A DNA stretch of 60,000 nucleotides. It comes from Owenia fusiformis. Lineage: Eukaryota > Annelida > Polychaeta > Sabellida > Oweniidae. The notes under the pieces are model-generated. The model did no database searches and was not told the origin of the DNA. It worked only from the letters and a program-made list of their open reading frames with translations. The first letter of the stretch is position 1. Every line of letters starts with the position of its first letter. This document shows, in pieces, positions 1 through 11,072 of the stretch. The DNA lies in assembly GCA_903813345.2 (NCBI GenBank), contig CAIIXF020000001.1, positions 20,357,915 through 20,417,914 of the forward strand, written 5' to 3'. A program made the translations under genes and the position numbers.

Positions 1-3000
1 ATTTAATATATCAAGCTATTCTTCTCTGTATATCCCTTTATCTATATATATTTCTATCTGTCTATTCCTCGATTCAATTTTTCCTATGTCTGTCTTTCTG
101 TATCCCTTCACCTCTACTATAGTATATCATTCTTTCGATCTATCAACCCTTCTTCTTATCTTTATAATAAGTTTATTCTTCTCTCTCCCCTGTGTCCATT
201 GTCTATCTGTATCTCTCTATTTATACATCCAAATTACTTTCTATAATCTAATTTACAATCCATAATCTATGTCTTTAAAAGTCCTTCTTTCTCAACATTA
301 GGCCAGACATATATAGTACATCTATCTATCTACTAATATATTTCTATTTATATGTTCAACTATCATATTTTCTTTATATTTGTCTATCCTTCTAAACATC
401 TCTCCATCTACAACTTTCTGACTTTCTGTCTGTCTTTCTCAATATCTAAAACTTTTTATATTCACATATACTTGTTACTAACCATTAGGCTATCCTGCTA
501 TACATCTATCTATTCGTCTATCCTTCTAAACAGCTTTCCATCGCGTACTTCCTGTCTCTCTGTCTGTCCTTCATGATATATATTTCATGTATTTATTCCT
601 TTGTATATTCACCTACACTTGTTTCTATCTATTCGTCTATCCTTCTAAACATCTTTCCATCTACTACTTTCTGTCTCTCTGTCTGCCCTTCTTAATATCC
701 ATCTATTTCTTTATATATTCATCTACACTTGTTTCTATCTATTCGTCTATCCTTCTAAACATCTTTCCATCTACTACTTTCTGTCTCTCTGTCTGCCCTT
801 CTTAATATCCATCTATTCCTTTATCTATTCACCTACACTTGTTTCTATCTATTCGTCTATCCTTCTCAACATCTTTTCATCTACTACTTTTGTCTCTCTG
901 TCTGACCTTCTTAATATCTATATATTCCTTTATATATCCGTTTTTAGTTGTTTCTATCCATTTGGGCTATCCTGCTATACATCTATCTATTTACTAGTCT
1001 CTTTATTCATTCAAGTATCCCACTTTCTGCCTTCCCTTCTATTCGTCTAATATATATTACGTTATCACGTCACCTATATACTTGTTTCTATCCTCGTCTA
1101 TCGTCTATCCGTTTAAACTTTTCTACTACTTCCTGTCGCTATGTCTATCCCTCTTAATATCTAATCCTTTATATAACCAACTGCACTTGTTTCTATCTAT
1201 TTGTCTATCCTTCTACCATCTACTACTTTCTGTCTCTCTGTCTGTCCTTCTTAATATCCATCTATTTCTTTATATATTCACCTACACTTGTTTTTATCTA
1301 TTCGTCTAGCCTTCTGAACATCTTTCCATCTACTACTTTCTGTCTCTCTCTGACCTTAACACCCATCTATTTCTTTATACATTCACCTACACTTCTTTCT
1401 ATCTATTCTTCTATCCTTCTGAGCATCTTTCCATCTTCTGCTTTCTGTCTCTCTCTGACCTTAACACCAATCTATTTCTTTATATATTCACCTATACAGA
1501 CATCTACATGTATATATCTATCTAACCATTTATCTTTCTATTTATATGTTCAACTGTCATCCTTTTTTCATACTTGTCTATCCTTCTAAACATCTTTCCA
1601 TCGACTACTTCCTGTCTCTCTCTCTCTGTCTGTCCTTCATGGTATGTATCTATTCTTTTATCTATTCACCTACACTTGTTTCTATCTATTTGTCTATCTT
1701 TCTAAACACCTTTCCATCTACTATTGCCTCTCTGTGTCTATCCTTCTTAATATCTATCTATTCCTTTATATAATATAATTGCTTCTATCTATTCGCCTAT
1801 CCTTCTAAATATCTTTCCACCTTCTACTGTCTCTGTCCTTCTTACTATCTATATATTCCTTTATGTATTCACCGTCACTTGTTTCTATCTATTTGTCTAT
1901 CCTTCTAAACATCTTTCCATCTACTTTCTGTCTCTCTGTCTATCCTTCTACCATCTACTACTTTCTGTCTCTCTGTCTGCCCTTCTTAATATCCATCTTT
2001 TTCTTTATATATTCACCTACACCTGTTTCTATCTATTAAGGTATCCTGTTAAACTAGTACATCTATCTATATTGAGTAGTCTATCCATTCATTCAACTAT
2101 CTTTCCTTCTGCCTAGTTGTCTATCCTTCGTAATATCTATATATTCCTTTATATACTCGCCTATACTTGTTTCTATCTATTATTAGGCTACCTATCCTTC
2201 TAAACCATCTTTCCCTTTTCTACTTTCTGTCTCTGTCTGACCTTAATATCCATTTATCTATTCCTCTATATATTCACGTATATAGACATTTATATCCATT
2301 TATCCACTTATCTTTCTATTCAACTGGCATCTTTTCTTCATACTTGTTTATCCTTCTAAACATCTTCCATCTACTAGTTTCTGTCTCTCTGTCTTTCCTT
2401 CTTAATATCTATCTATAGCATGTATATTCACCTACAATTTTTTCTATATATCTTATCCTTCTAAACATCTTTCCATCTACTACTTTCTGCCTCTCTGTCT
2501 GTCTATCCTTCTTAATATCTATCTATTCCTTTGTATATTCACCTACACTTGTTTCTATCTATTCGTCTATCCTTCTAAACAGCTTTCCATCGACTACTTC
2601 CTATCTCTCTGTCTGCCCTTCTTAATCTTAATATCTATATATTCCTTTGTATATTCATCTATACTTGTTTCTTTCTATTCGTCTATCCTTCTAAACATCT
2701 TTCCATCTACTACTTTCTGTCTCTCTGTCTGCCCTCCTTAATATCTATATATTCCTTTGTATATTTACCTACACTTGTTTCTATCTATTCGTCTATCTTT
2801 CTAAACATCTTTCCATCTACTACTTTCTGTCTCTCTGTCTGTCCTTCTTAATATCTACATATTCCTTTGTATATTCACCTCTACTTGTTTCTATCTATTC
2901 GTCTATCCTTCTAAACATCTTTCCATCTACTACTTTCTGTCTCTCTGTCTGCCCTTCTTAATATCCATCTATTTCTTGATATATTCACCTACACTTGTTT

Positions 3001-3720
3001 TTATCTATTCGTCTATCCTTCTGAACATCTTTCCATCTACTACTTTCTGTCTCTCCCTCTCTGACTTTAACACCCATCTATTTCTTTATATATTCACCTA
3101 TACAGACATCTACATGTATATCTATCTATCCACTTATCTTTCTATTTATATGTTCAACTGTCATCTTTTCTTCAAACTTGTCTATCCTTCTAAACATATT
3201 TCCATCTTCTACTTTCTGTCTCTCTGTCTGTCCTTCATGATATCTATCTATTTATTTATCTATTCCCCTACACTTGTTTCTATCTGTTCGTCTATCCTTC
3301 TAAACATCTTTCCATCTACTACTTTCTGTCTCTCTGTCTGCCCTTCTTAATATCTATATATTCCTTTGTATATTTACCTACACTTGTTTCTATCTATTCG
3401 TCTATCTTTCTAAACATCTTTCCATCTTCTACTTTCCGTCTCTCTGTCTGTCCTTCTTAATATCCTTTATATATCCGTCTATCCTTGTTCCTATCCATTG
3501 GGCTATCCTGCTATACATATCTATTTTCTAGTCTCTTTATTCATTCAACTATCCTTCTTTCTGCATATCCTTCTATATATCTATTTATCCACGAATCTCG
3601 TACAACTTTTATCTCCTTTTCGTCTATCTTTCTGTTCTTCAATACATATATCTAGCGTATATCTACGCTTCTTTAAGTTTACCTCCTTATCTATATTATT
3701 CAACTAGTCCCTTTCCTAAC
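1..3720. repeat. Pyrimidine-rich satellite/minisatellite array, ~110-bp monomer
   Basis: A long array of CT/TA-rich units. Successive copies of the landmark ACACTTGTTT lie at about 615, 725 and 835, giving a 110-bp period; recurring blocks are TCGTCTATCCTTCTAAACAT and TACTACTTTCTGTCTCTCTG. Two variant blocks are interspersed: one with GGCTATCCTGCTATACAT (about 485, 960, 3500 and a relative near 2040), the other with a TATATGTTCAACT-like segment (about 350, 1545, 3150 and a relative near 2310). This suggests a higher-order arrangement. Divergence rises towards the right edge, with degenerate related sequence to about 4330. The open frames here (Ser/Leu/Tyr/Ile-rich) reflect composition, not genes. 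Confidence 0.93.
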
Positions 3721-6048
3721 TATCTAACTTTCTCGATATCCTTAACGACACATGAAACACATCTAACCTCTCATATCTATCTTTATTTCCGGCTTTACCT
3801 CTATCTACATTACAAAATATCCATGAACCCATCTTTCGATGTATTTAGCAATCCGCCATGTGTCTACTTAATAAATATTAATATTCCCTTACCCATCTCC
3901 CGATTTACATTTTCATTTTATCCTTGTCTCTATTCATCAGCATCTTGGATTTCCAAGGTATGATGTGATTGAAAATCAAATTGGGAAACGAGTATGATTT
4001 ATCAGTCCACGTGGCTATCTATTCTTATATCGAAATATCTCTTTTCTATCCACCCCCTTTATCTGGCTATCCTTCTTTAAAAGCGTATGCAATTATCTAT
4101 CCATACACGTAGCCTATGTACACTATATCCATCTATCTGTCATTCTGTGAGTTATATGCATGCATCAATCCACTTCCTATCTTTCTAAACATGATCTAGT
4201 TATCATCCTTTCTGTCCTTCTGTCTATTCTTCTAAATACATATATAATATATCCACCAATCTATATATTTATATACTAAGCATTTTCTGTTCATTTGTCT
4301 GTCTTTCTATAGATATAATGTTCATCTCCCCATCCATCCAGTATAGCTATAATATCATGACTAGTCTAGACGATCTACAATTCTACATACCTTTACATGC
4401 ATAGTACTGTAATATCGCAATTCTATCGTCTGAACTCTGTTAATTTTAGCGACTCGACCTAACATTGCTATTAAGTTCATCCCATGTCTAGTTCTGTACG
4501 ACTATCTTCCCAATTAAGACCTTTGGTCAAATACCTCGATGAAGTTGAATTTTTTCTTTGCCATTAGTTTCTTCTGTATTCTAACCCCATTGAAAGATTG
4601 CAACACTAGTATTTGCTGTAGTGTCTGATTTACTGAACGTCTCACAATTGTAGATGACAATTAACAGTTTCTAAAAATGCAAAGCATAGCAATAATTATT
4701 TTGTAATCTAGTAACAATGGTGTGACATGAATGCATACCCAACAAAATAAAATGTAAACAAATAAATCAGTTGTTGTATTGGCTTTTTCAAGACGGGGGC
4801 AGCCTGGTAATGCGCAATATTCTTACCAATGCGAATGCAAGTAGAACTTATTATATGAAGTTTGATATCTATATAGAAACTAGGGGAACCTTTATTGGAC
4901 ATAAGCTAAATTTGAGTATCTGTGTGGTGAATGAGAATGCAACTCAGATGGATCATGCAATGAAACACCCTCTTAAGCAGGTGTCCTGAATCCGTACCTC
5001 CTTTGAAAGAAGATATTATATTCTAGATGTTGAAGCCCTGTGATGGGAGGATGGCAACAAAACTCCAAGGAAATCCCGTCGTGTCTCAACACCCAAAACT
5101 ACTGCATACAAGGGTGATTATATCATTCCGGTTTTTCTAACAAGAATTGGAGTCAAATACTGCTTGAAAATGTCGCAACACTTGGGTAGCCCAGAACAGT
5201 TGAGTTTCCACACCGGTTCTTCCCAAAGTATTCTAGCGAAACCCAAGTATTCTGGGTTAACACGTTTTACCAAATACATTCGATACGTTGATTTTCAATT
5301 TTCAATTTCAATTCAATGGCAGTTTTTGCCAGGCAACCTATGATCTAAAACAATAAATTTTTAAGGCTGGTTGGCCGTTCTTGTCCCATTGCCCTTCTCG
5401 TCACACTCGTTTACCAGTTTAATTTGATTTTCAATCAACTAGATGCCTTCTTGTCCCGCTTCTATATCAATGTCCAGGCCCTTAGACAGGGCAAGGGGTT
5501 CGATTCTTTCAAGACCATGCAGTTTCTCACCATTTTGATTAAGTGATTTTAGGCCTTTATCAAACTTAACCCCTTCCCCCCCCCCCCCCCTTGGCAAAAG
5601 CTGGCTACGGGTCTGTAGTGTACAGCTCCAGCTCCATCTAGGGCGCAACATATGGGTTAACATCTCAAAAGACTTGGATTTTATTGTCGATACTTGAGCT
5701 AATTGCCATGTTTAAATCACAAAGCATCAAACGTTATGAAATCTAATTGTTTTCACTTGATAAAAAACACAATAACATTATCTCCCTAGTCGATTTATAC
5801 GTCAGAGAAGAATGGTTCTCCAGCTGAAAACTCTGCACAGGAGAATGTCAATATGTGTTTAAAAGATAAATCAATGAATCAGATTTCAAACATCAATGAA
5901 CTATCTCATTATTTGCAAGTATTGATCTGTGCCTATTGTTTCATCTTTATTGCAATTGTTTCAAGTCATGGATTAAAATTTCAGAAAGGTTAACTTTAAA
6001 TTATGACCTAAGTAATTTTTGCTTATATGACAATCAGCACAAGTGCAG
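3721..6048. other. Intergenic sequence without a recognisable gene
   Basis: The first 600 bases are decayed relatives of the satellite. Beyond that I see no exon-like conservation. Frames of 60-75 codons on both strands at 4.7-5.0 kb overlap each other and match nothing I recognise. A C-run of about 17 at 5574-5591, followed by GGCTACGGG, looks like the edge of one of the G/C-run repeats seen later in the window. The last few hundred bases are presumably 5' flank or 5' UTR of the sulfotransferase; an in-frame TGA at 6028-6030 precedes its ORF. Confidence 0.5.
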
Positions 6049-7512
6049 ATGATAGTGTCAAGCACTAGAAAGCGTGGAAGCAATTTATTTACAGAAATGA
6101 GACAAATACTCATTATATTTGTATTGACAATTGCTTTTATTTCAGTTGCGTTTTTTAATGGTTTGGACCCTGCAATGACCGGAAATCCCAGACGGTTTGA
6201 AGACAACGCACCAACTATTCTTGAAATGGAAATTATGCCGGAGAGTAAACATGAAACCCAGGAGGAGTTGAAAGAACATACTGAGCCAGCAACTGATACA
6301 CGTAACACATATCAAGCGCCACAGAAGCAACAATCAGAAGACGATGAAGATGTCGGTATACCTCTAGATTTAGACACAGACATTGAATCAGAAATATCAA
6401 ATGGAGTGAACATTGGAACAACGAGCGATATTACATTTACCAAAGTAGAAACAAATGAAGATGTCAAATTGAATACAGAGGTGAAAATCCATAAACCCCA
6501 AAACACAGAGTCGAAATATAATGATGATACAGATACCATTCATAATAATGAGAAAAAATGCACTCCTCGGAAGAACATTTGCTTTCTCAAAGTGCACAAG
6601 TGTGCTGGATCTACTGTTACAAACATTTTCCAACGATATGGTAAAGACCATAAACTACGATTTGTTCTACCAGGAAATGACGTCAATCTAGGTTATCCAA
6701 AACGGTTTACTTACAACAAAGGTATAAATGAGTCATTCAATTTACTTGTTAACCATGCCGTTTTTCACGAAATTAATATGAGAGCAATTCTTCCGAATGA
6801 TACGATTTTTATTGGTATATGGAGAGATCCGTTGCAGCATTTGCTATCCGTTTATTCGTGGTTTAACTTGGAGAAAAGACATGGGTATCCACCACTCGAT
6901 GACTTTATACGCGATCCTGGTCGTTATAACATAACCACTGGCCATGACAGTTCTATGCATTCCCTCGCTAAAAATTTCATGACGTTTCATTATGGGTTTA
7001 ATCCTATGGTTGAATACTCTAAAACAGAGCTAGTTAATATGACACAGTATTTGGACAAAACCTTCTCATTCTTTATAATTGTGGAGTTTATGAATGAGAG
7101 TTTATTACTGCTAAGACAATTGTTGTGTTGGACATACAAAGACATATTATATCTTAGTCATAAAGTAAATGGCAGCTTTAAGGAGAATTCACATAAGACT
7201 TATTCCTCTAAAAATATTCTTGAACATTCCAAAACAGACGCTTACTTTTATCATCACTATAAGCAAGTACTTTTAGAAAAGATAAATTCAAAAGGAGAGA
7301 GACTACAAAAGGAGTTGGTAGCGTACGAGGATGTCCTGTCACAAACCATAGATTTTTGTTCCTATAATGTTACGTTGAGTGAAACTATTGTGCAATCTCC
7401 TCCTGTAATAGAGGCAATTTTGCTGACAAGAGATGATTGCCATTGGATGACACTGAAGCCAAAACAATTTGTACCAATTTTGAGATCACTGCAAAGTCCA
7501 TATACCGATTAG
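6049..7512 (+). CDS. Galactose-3-O-sulfotransferase-like Golgi enzyme (single exon, 487 aa)
   Basis: Predicted to transfer sulfate from PAPS to a galactose-type sugar on glycoproteins or glycolipids in the Golgi lumen. The first ATG after an in-frame TGA (6028) is 6049; ATG 6097 is an alternative that still keeps the membrane segment. The architecture is type II: a short basic N-terminus, a hydrophobic anchor at about residues 18-38, an acidic low-complexity stem to about 170, then the catalytic domain. The 5'-phosphosulfate-binding loop is KVHKCAGSTV (residues 181-190), resembling the family's K-x-H-K-x-x-S-S-T loop. The 3'-phosphate site is RDPLQHLLSVYSWF (259-272). Several N-x-S/T sequons fit a lumenal domain. 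No intron is needed. Family-level assignment (GAL3ST1-4 type) is secure; the acceptor sugar cannot be told. Confidence 0.9.
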   Translation: MIVSSTRKRGSNLFTEMRQILIIFVLTIAFISVAFFNGLDPAMTGNPRRFEDNAPTILEMEIMPESKHETQEELKEHTEPATDTRNTYQAPQKQQSEDDEDVGIPLDLDTDIESEISNGVNIGTTSDITFTKVETNEDVKLNTEVKIHKPQNTESKYNDDTDTIHNNEKKCTPRKNICFLKVHKCAGSTVTNIFQRYGKDHKLRFVLPGNDVNLGYPKRFTYNKGINESFNLLVNHAVFHEINMRAILPNDTIFIGIWRDPLQHLLSVYSWFNLEKRHGYPPLDDFIRDPGRYNITTGHDSSMHSLAKNFMTFHYGFNPMVEYSKTELVNMTQYLDKTFSFFIIVEFMNESLLLLRQLLCWTYKDILYLSHKVNGSFKENSHKTYSSKNILEHSKTDAYFYHHYKQVLLEKINSKGERLQKELVAYEDVLSQTIDFCSYNVTLSETIVQSPPVIEAILLTRDDCHWMTLKPKQFVPILRSLQSPYTD

Positions 7513-7533
7513 AAGTTGATCCATCTGATCGAC

Positions 7534-7539
7534 AATAAA
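7534..7539 (+). promoter_or_regulatory. Candidate polyadenylation signal of the sulfotransferase gene
   Basis: AATAAA lies 22 bases after the TAG stop. Such a short 3' UTR is plausible but unproven; I did not identify the cleavage site. Confidence 0.5.
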
Positions 7540-8156
7540 TATTACACACCAAATCACCTCATGGTTACATCACTTTTGCATTATATAGCATTAGTGAAGA
7601 ATTAAAAAAAACTAGCAGACAAAACCTGTAATGAATGTGGACAATATTTTGAAGTCATGATGAACTAGGTGGACAAAGTCCATAAAAATGGAGGTCAAGA
7701 AAGGACGGTATATATTCTATTTCTTTTTAATGCCGACACTCTGTAAAAGGGGTTAATGGTATGCCAATAATAGCTTCTATGAAGCCCAAAAAAAGATTGA
7801 GTTACTTACTACATACCTGCATTATGAAATTCGAGATAAATTACACAGAATTAACATATAATTTTCAGTATTTTTTCGATTCTCTTTCGTTTCTGGCGTA
7901 TAAGCCAAATAAATTACTTATAGGAATTATGTGATTGTTGAATTTATCAAGGAATTTAAGAGCAATTTGATAATATTTTCTATCTACGGACACTGTTGTA
8001 ATGGTTAACACCTTCGTCCATAAATCATATGCATCTCGAGCAGCTTTGTGGCAAATCCAGTGATTCTACAAATCTCACTTTGAGTCATCTTGGTATTTCA
8101 TATGACTGAAGAAATACACTTAAACTTTGATATTTTATGATCAAGAATAGGTATAG
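7540..8156. other. Intergenic, nothing recognised
   Basis: AT-rich sequence between the sulfotransferase and the repeat cluster. I see no exon, RNA gene or repeat that I can support. Confidence 0.5.
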
Positions 8157-8231
8157 CCTTGCCCAAGTCGGTCTCTTTAAATAATTCAAGATCAGATCAG
8201 ATTAGTAAAAAAAATACCGCCTTGGGCAAGG
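8157..8231. repeat. Short palindromic MITE-like element (copy 1)
   Basis: The ends CCTTGCCCAAG...CTTGGGCAAGG are inverted, and the inverted match continues inward (CGGT / ACCG). A relative with the same left end and a spacer sharing TTCAAGATCAGAT lies at 20080-20168. Flanking TA dinucleotides on both sides would fit TA target duplication, but the boundary is not certain. Confidence 0.7.
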
Positions 8232-8317
8232 TTAGAATAGGTAATTTATACCCAAAATCTATTCATGATGCAAGCATCATTTATAATTCATCAAACCTTT
8301 TGGTTTGTAACTATGGG

Positions 8318-8948
8318 TGTTATGCGGTAAACACGATACAAAAATATGTCATATTCCGCAACGAATATGACATATTCACTTGCGGTGTATGACAGATTCA
8401 ACTGCGGTATATGGCATACACACTAACCAATGAGAACGTGATACGGAAGTACGCAATTGTCAATTGCATAGATTGAACGAACAAGTAAAACGTTATAAAT
8501 TATTATAAGGATTACTAAATCAACAGTACTTTGTATCGAATATATTAACTTAGCAGAAGTATCAGTCACAAATCTCGCTTAATAAACGTACTCAATCAAT
8601 CCAGGATTCATATATTAGTACTCGACGCACTAACTATATTGGTTATCCAGCGTAGTTTTACATTTAGAGTCGATTCTCGCAACCAATCAAATCAAGGCTT
8701 TCTGTATCACGTTTTCACCTGCGGTATATGCCATATTCACCTGCGGTATATGGCATATTCCGCAAGTGAGTATGACATATTCCGCAGGTGAGTATCGGGT
8801 ATTCACTGAAATCAATGTATCGCATATTCACTGCGGAATATCGCATACTCACCTGCGGAATATGCCATATACCGCAGGTGAGTATGGCATATTCACGCGT
8901 ATCACAAATACCGCGCAACCATGAATGTATGCCATATACCGCGTAACA
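8318..8948. mobile_element. TGT...ACA repeat with 5-bp target duplication (copy 1; solo LTR or TIR element)
   Basis: A 631-bp unit begins TGTTATGCGGTA and ends TACCGCGTAACA, 12-bp inverted ends with one mismatch. It is flanked by direct ATGGG at 8313-8317 and 8949-8953. A near-identical 633-bp copy sits at 23088-23720, and another starts at 59983. The interior has a TATAAATTATTATAAGG-like stretch near 8494 and AATAAACG near 8582, which would suit a solo LTR. The last 240 bp carry many forward and inverted copies of a CACCTGCGGTATATG-type motif, which would suit a non-autonomous TIR transposon. The 60-70-codon frame on the minus strand is an artefact of this motif. Confidence 0.85.
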
Positions 8949-8953
8949 ATGGG

Positions 8954-9560
8954 GATCACAATTGCAACCATTTATTTGATTTATTTAGGACTTGCTCGAG
9001 GTTTTAAAAAGTAGAGTCCGGTAGAGAGCATCTTTCCCTAAAAAATGTTTTCACATTTCACTTATCTCCAATTATATCGCAGCAATGTCGTATCATGATT
9101 CATGGAGCCGAATACTTCGATTGATGACTATAAGATGATAATAAAACGTTAATAACTTGATTCATTTTACATTCATTCATTACAACGAGCCAACTGTCCA
9201 TTCTGACTATGGCCATGGCGATGATTTATTGAGATAAAACCCATTGTATAATTCGTATCTCTATAAATGATCTCGAAAACAGTGCCAGCTTTAAATCATA
9301 ACAAATGAGTTACAACAATGCTATAAAGGTCAAATATTTAGCCTCAACGATTAACATTTCTATTGTTATTTGATACAAGTTTAATTTATTGCAAAATGAA
9401 GTATAGTAGAAGAATTACTTTTATGCTTTTGGTTGCATATTTGAACAGGTTTTAACACGTGGTCCAATGAGAGGTAAGGGGTATGTGAGATTGCCAAACT
9501 TGTGGAAGGGGTGTAAACAGTCCATTCACATTCCGAGAAGTTGAAACTGATATGAAATAA
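8954..9560. other. Intergenic, nothing recognised
   Basis: No coding or structural signal that I can support between the TGT...ACA repeat and the LINE tail. Confidence 0.45.
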
Positions 9561-9561
9561 T

Positions 9562-10876
9562 GTTATTTTTTTTATTTTTTTTATATATTTATACAAAGAA
9601 TACAGTAAACAAGTGCACATGTGCTTGTGGCTGGGCATCAGCATTATCAGCCACGTTATATGATGAAAATCAATTAACAGTATTCAATCAATTATTAAAA
9701 TAGGGGTTGTATTTGTGGAGGGTTACAGTGGTGGGGGTGACCTAGACATTTTTACATCGTTCAAAAAAGATGGCACTACATTTGAGGATATTTAAGTTTA
9801 CAGCTTTAGGTAGCCTTTTATCGCCATTGAGGATAAGGGAGAGTTTGTCTCGTTGTGATCTATATTTAGTAGAATATTCTATGTTCATATTTTTTAATTC
9901 ATTTTCAAATTCTGTCCAAAATGTTGATCTTAGATTACAGTGAAAAATTACGTGATTGGTTGTTTCACCATCCATTCCACACTGGCAAATGGGGGAGTTT
10001 ATATTAGTGAAATTGTGAACGTAAAGGTGAGCCTTAAAAATGAGATCACAGCGCACTCTATTGAAAATTATTTCTTGTTTTCTTGAAACTGAGAGTTCTG
10101 ATGAATTTGTAACATCGTCATTGAATAGATCTATTTTAAGTCTGGATTTGAATATACTAAGGGTAGGTAAATTTCTTATTTCAGGTGAAAGCTTATTCCA
10201 TTCAGTCAGTGTTTTTGATATGCAAGATCTATTAGAAAATGAGGATTTATTAGGAATTGTGTAGCTCAGTTGATTTCTTAGACCATAAGCATGGTTTCTT
10301 TTGAGAGGCTCAAATATGTTAAGAACATAAGAGGGCTGCATATTATTATGTGCCCTATACATGAAAATGCTTCTGTGATATTGACGCCTCTTTGTTAATG
10401 TTGGCCAATTTAAATTATTCAACACTTTAATTGTCGAAGTCCCATGTAGAGTACCTGAACAAATGCAAGCGGCTTTATAGTAAAGTCGATCTAATAACTG
10501 TAATTTTGTTGTGTTTGTACACCCATATAAAATATCACCATAGTCAAAAAGTGGCAGGATAAAAGATTTAAAGATTGTTTCGAGATGTTTTCCATTTATT
10601 TTCTGACAGAGCGCTTTCAGTGGATTTAAAAGTTTGTCTATTCTTGCACCAAGTTCAGTTATGTGAAGGTCAAAAGTGAGATTTCTGTCTAGGATTAAGC
10701 CTAAGTGCTTATGGCTGTTTACTCTTGGTATAATGTCGTTTCCGAGAGAAAGATCTATGGTCAAAATTTCACGTTTCTTTGGATTGGAAAAGGTCAAATC
10801 TTTGCTTTTAGAAGCTTTAAAATTTAATTTCCATACTTCAGAAATGTACGTGAAATGTACAGTAGTCACTGGCAGA
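9562..10876 (-). mobile_element. 5'-truncated LINE (non-LTR retrotransposon), 3' end
   Basis: The minus-strand frame at 9742-10869 encodes the C-terminal part of a jockey/CR1-like reverse transcriptase ORF2. It has the typical thumb-side block (HKHLGLILDRNLTFDLHI), then FILPLFDYGDILYG, and a cysteine/histidine tail of the type CQCGMDGETTNHVIFHC. The polymerase catalytic core and endonuclease are absent, so the element is 5'-truncated near 10876, where it abuts a different G/C-run repeat. A 3' UTR of about 155 bp and an A-rich tail, read as T-rich at 9562-9586 on the plus strand, mark its 3' end. The long open frame argues for fairly recent insertion. Confidence 0.85.
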
Positions 10877-11072
10877 TCTGGGGGGGGGGGCTGAGGGCCC
10901 GGGCCCCCCTTGGGTGGGTCCAGAATACAAAAAGTGGACCTTTTTGGTCATTACTGGGCCTTTTGAAGAAAATGGGCCTCAAAATTTCAAAATTTGGTCC
11001 CACTCTTGGGTTTTAGGGCGGAAGTTTTTTTCTATTTGTGATGCCGCAAATAAAGTGGAGTTTGTGAAATAA
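10877..11072. repeat. G/C-run repeat fragment
   Basis: It starts with a run of 11 G, followed by a GC-rich hairpin (GGGCCCGGGCCCCCC) and text rich in GGGCC/GGACC. I take it as a dispersed-repeat end because similar G/C-run boundaries recur downstream; the exact boundaries are not visible. Confidence 0.4.

Noticed and set aside
352-3707. Eight or more open frames of 69-124 codons within the satellite
   Set aside because: They follow the repeat period, are Leu/Ser/Tyr/Ile-rich from composition, and many lack ATG starts.
4708-4989. Overlapping 64- and 72-codon frames on opposite strands
   Set aside because: No recognisable motif, no splice context, and mutually antisense.
5497-5507. GGTTCGATTC resembling a tRNA B box
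   Set aside because: No A box at the right distance and no cloverleaf arms could be folded around it.
6043-6048. GTG at 6043 as start of the sulfotransferase
   Set aside because: Nuclear animal genes normally start at ATG; the first in-frame ATG is 6049.
8700-8890. Possible CRISPR-like array
   Set aside because: Motif copies occur in both orientations without uniform unique spacers, in a eukaryotic repeat.
8715-8918. Cys/Ile/Tyr-rich 67-codon frame (also at 23487-23690)
   Set aside because: Both are translations of the repeated palindromic motif in the TGT...ACA element; frame and composition follow the repeat.
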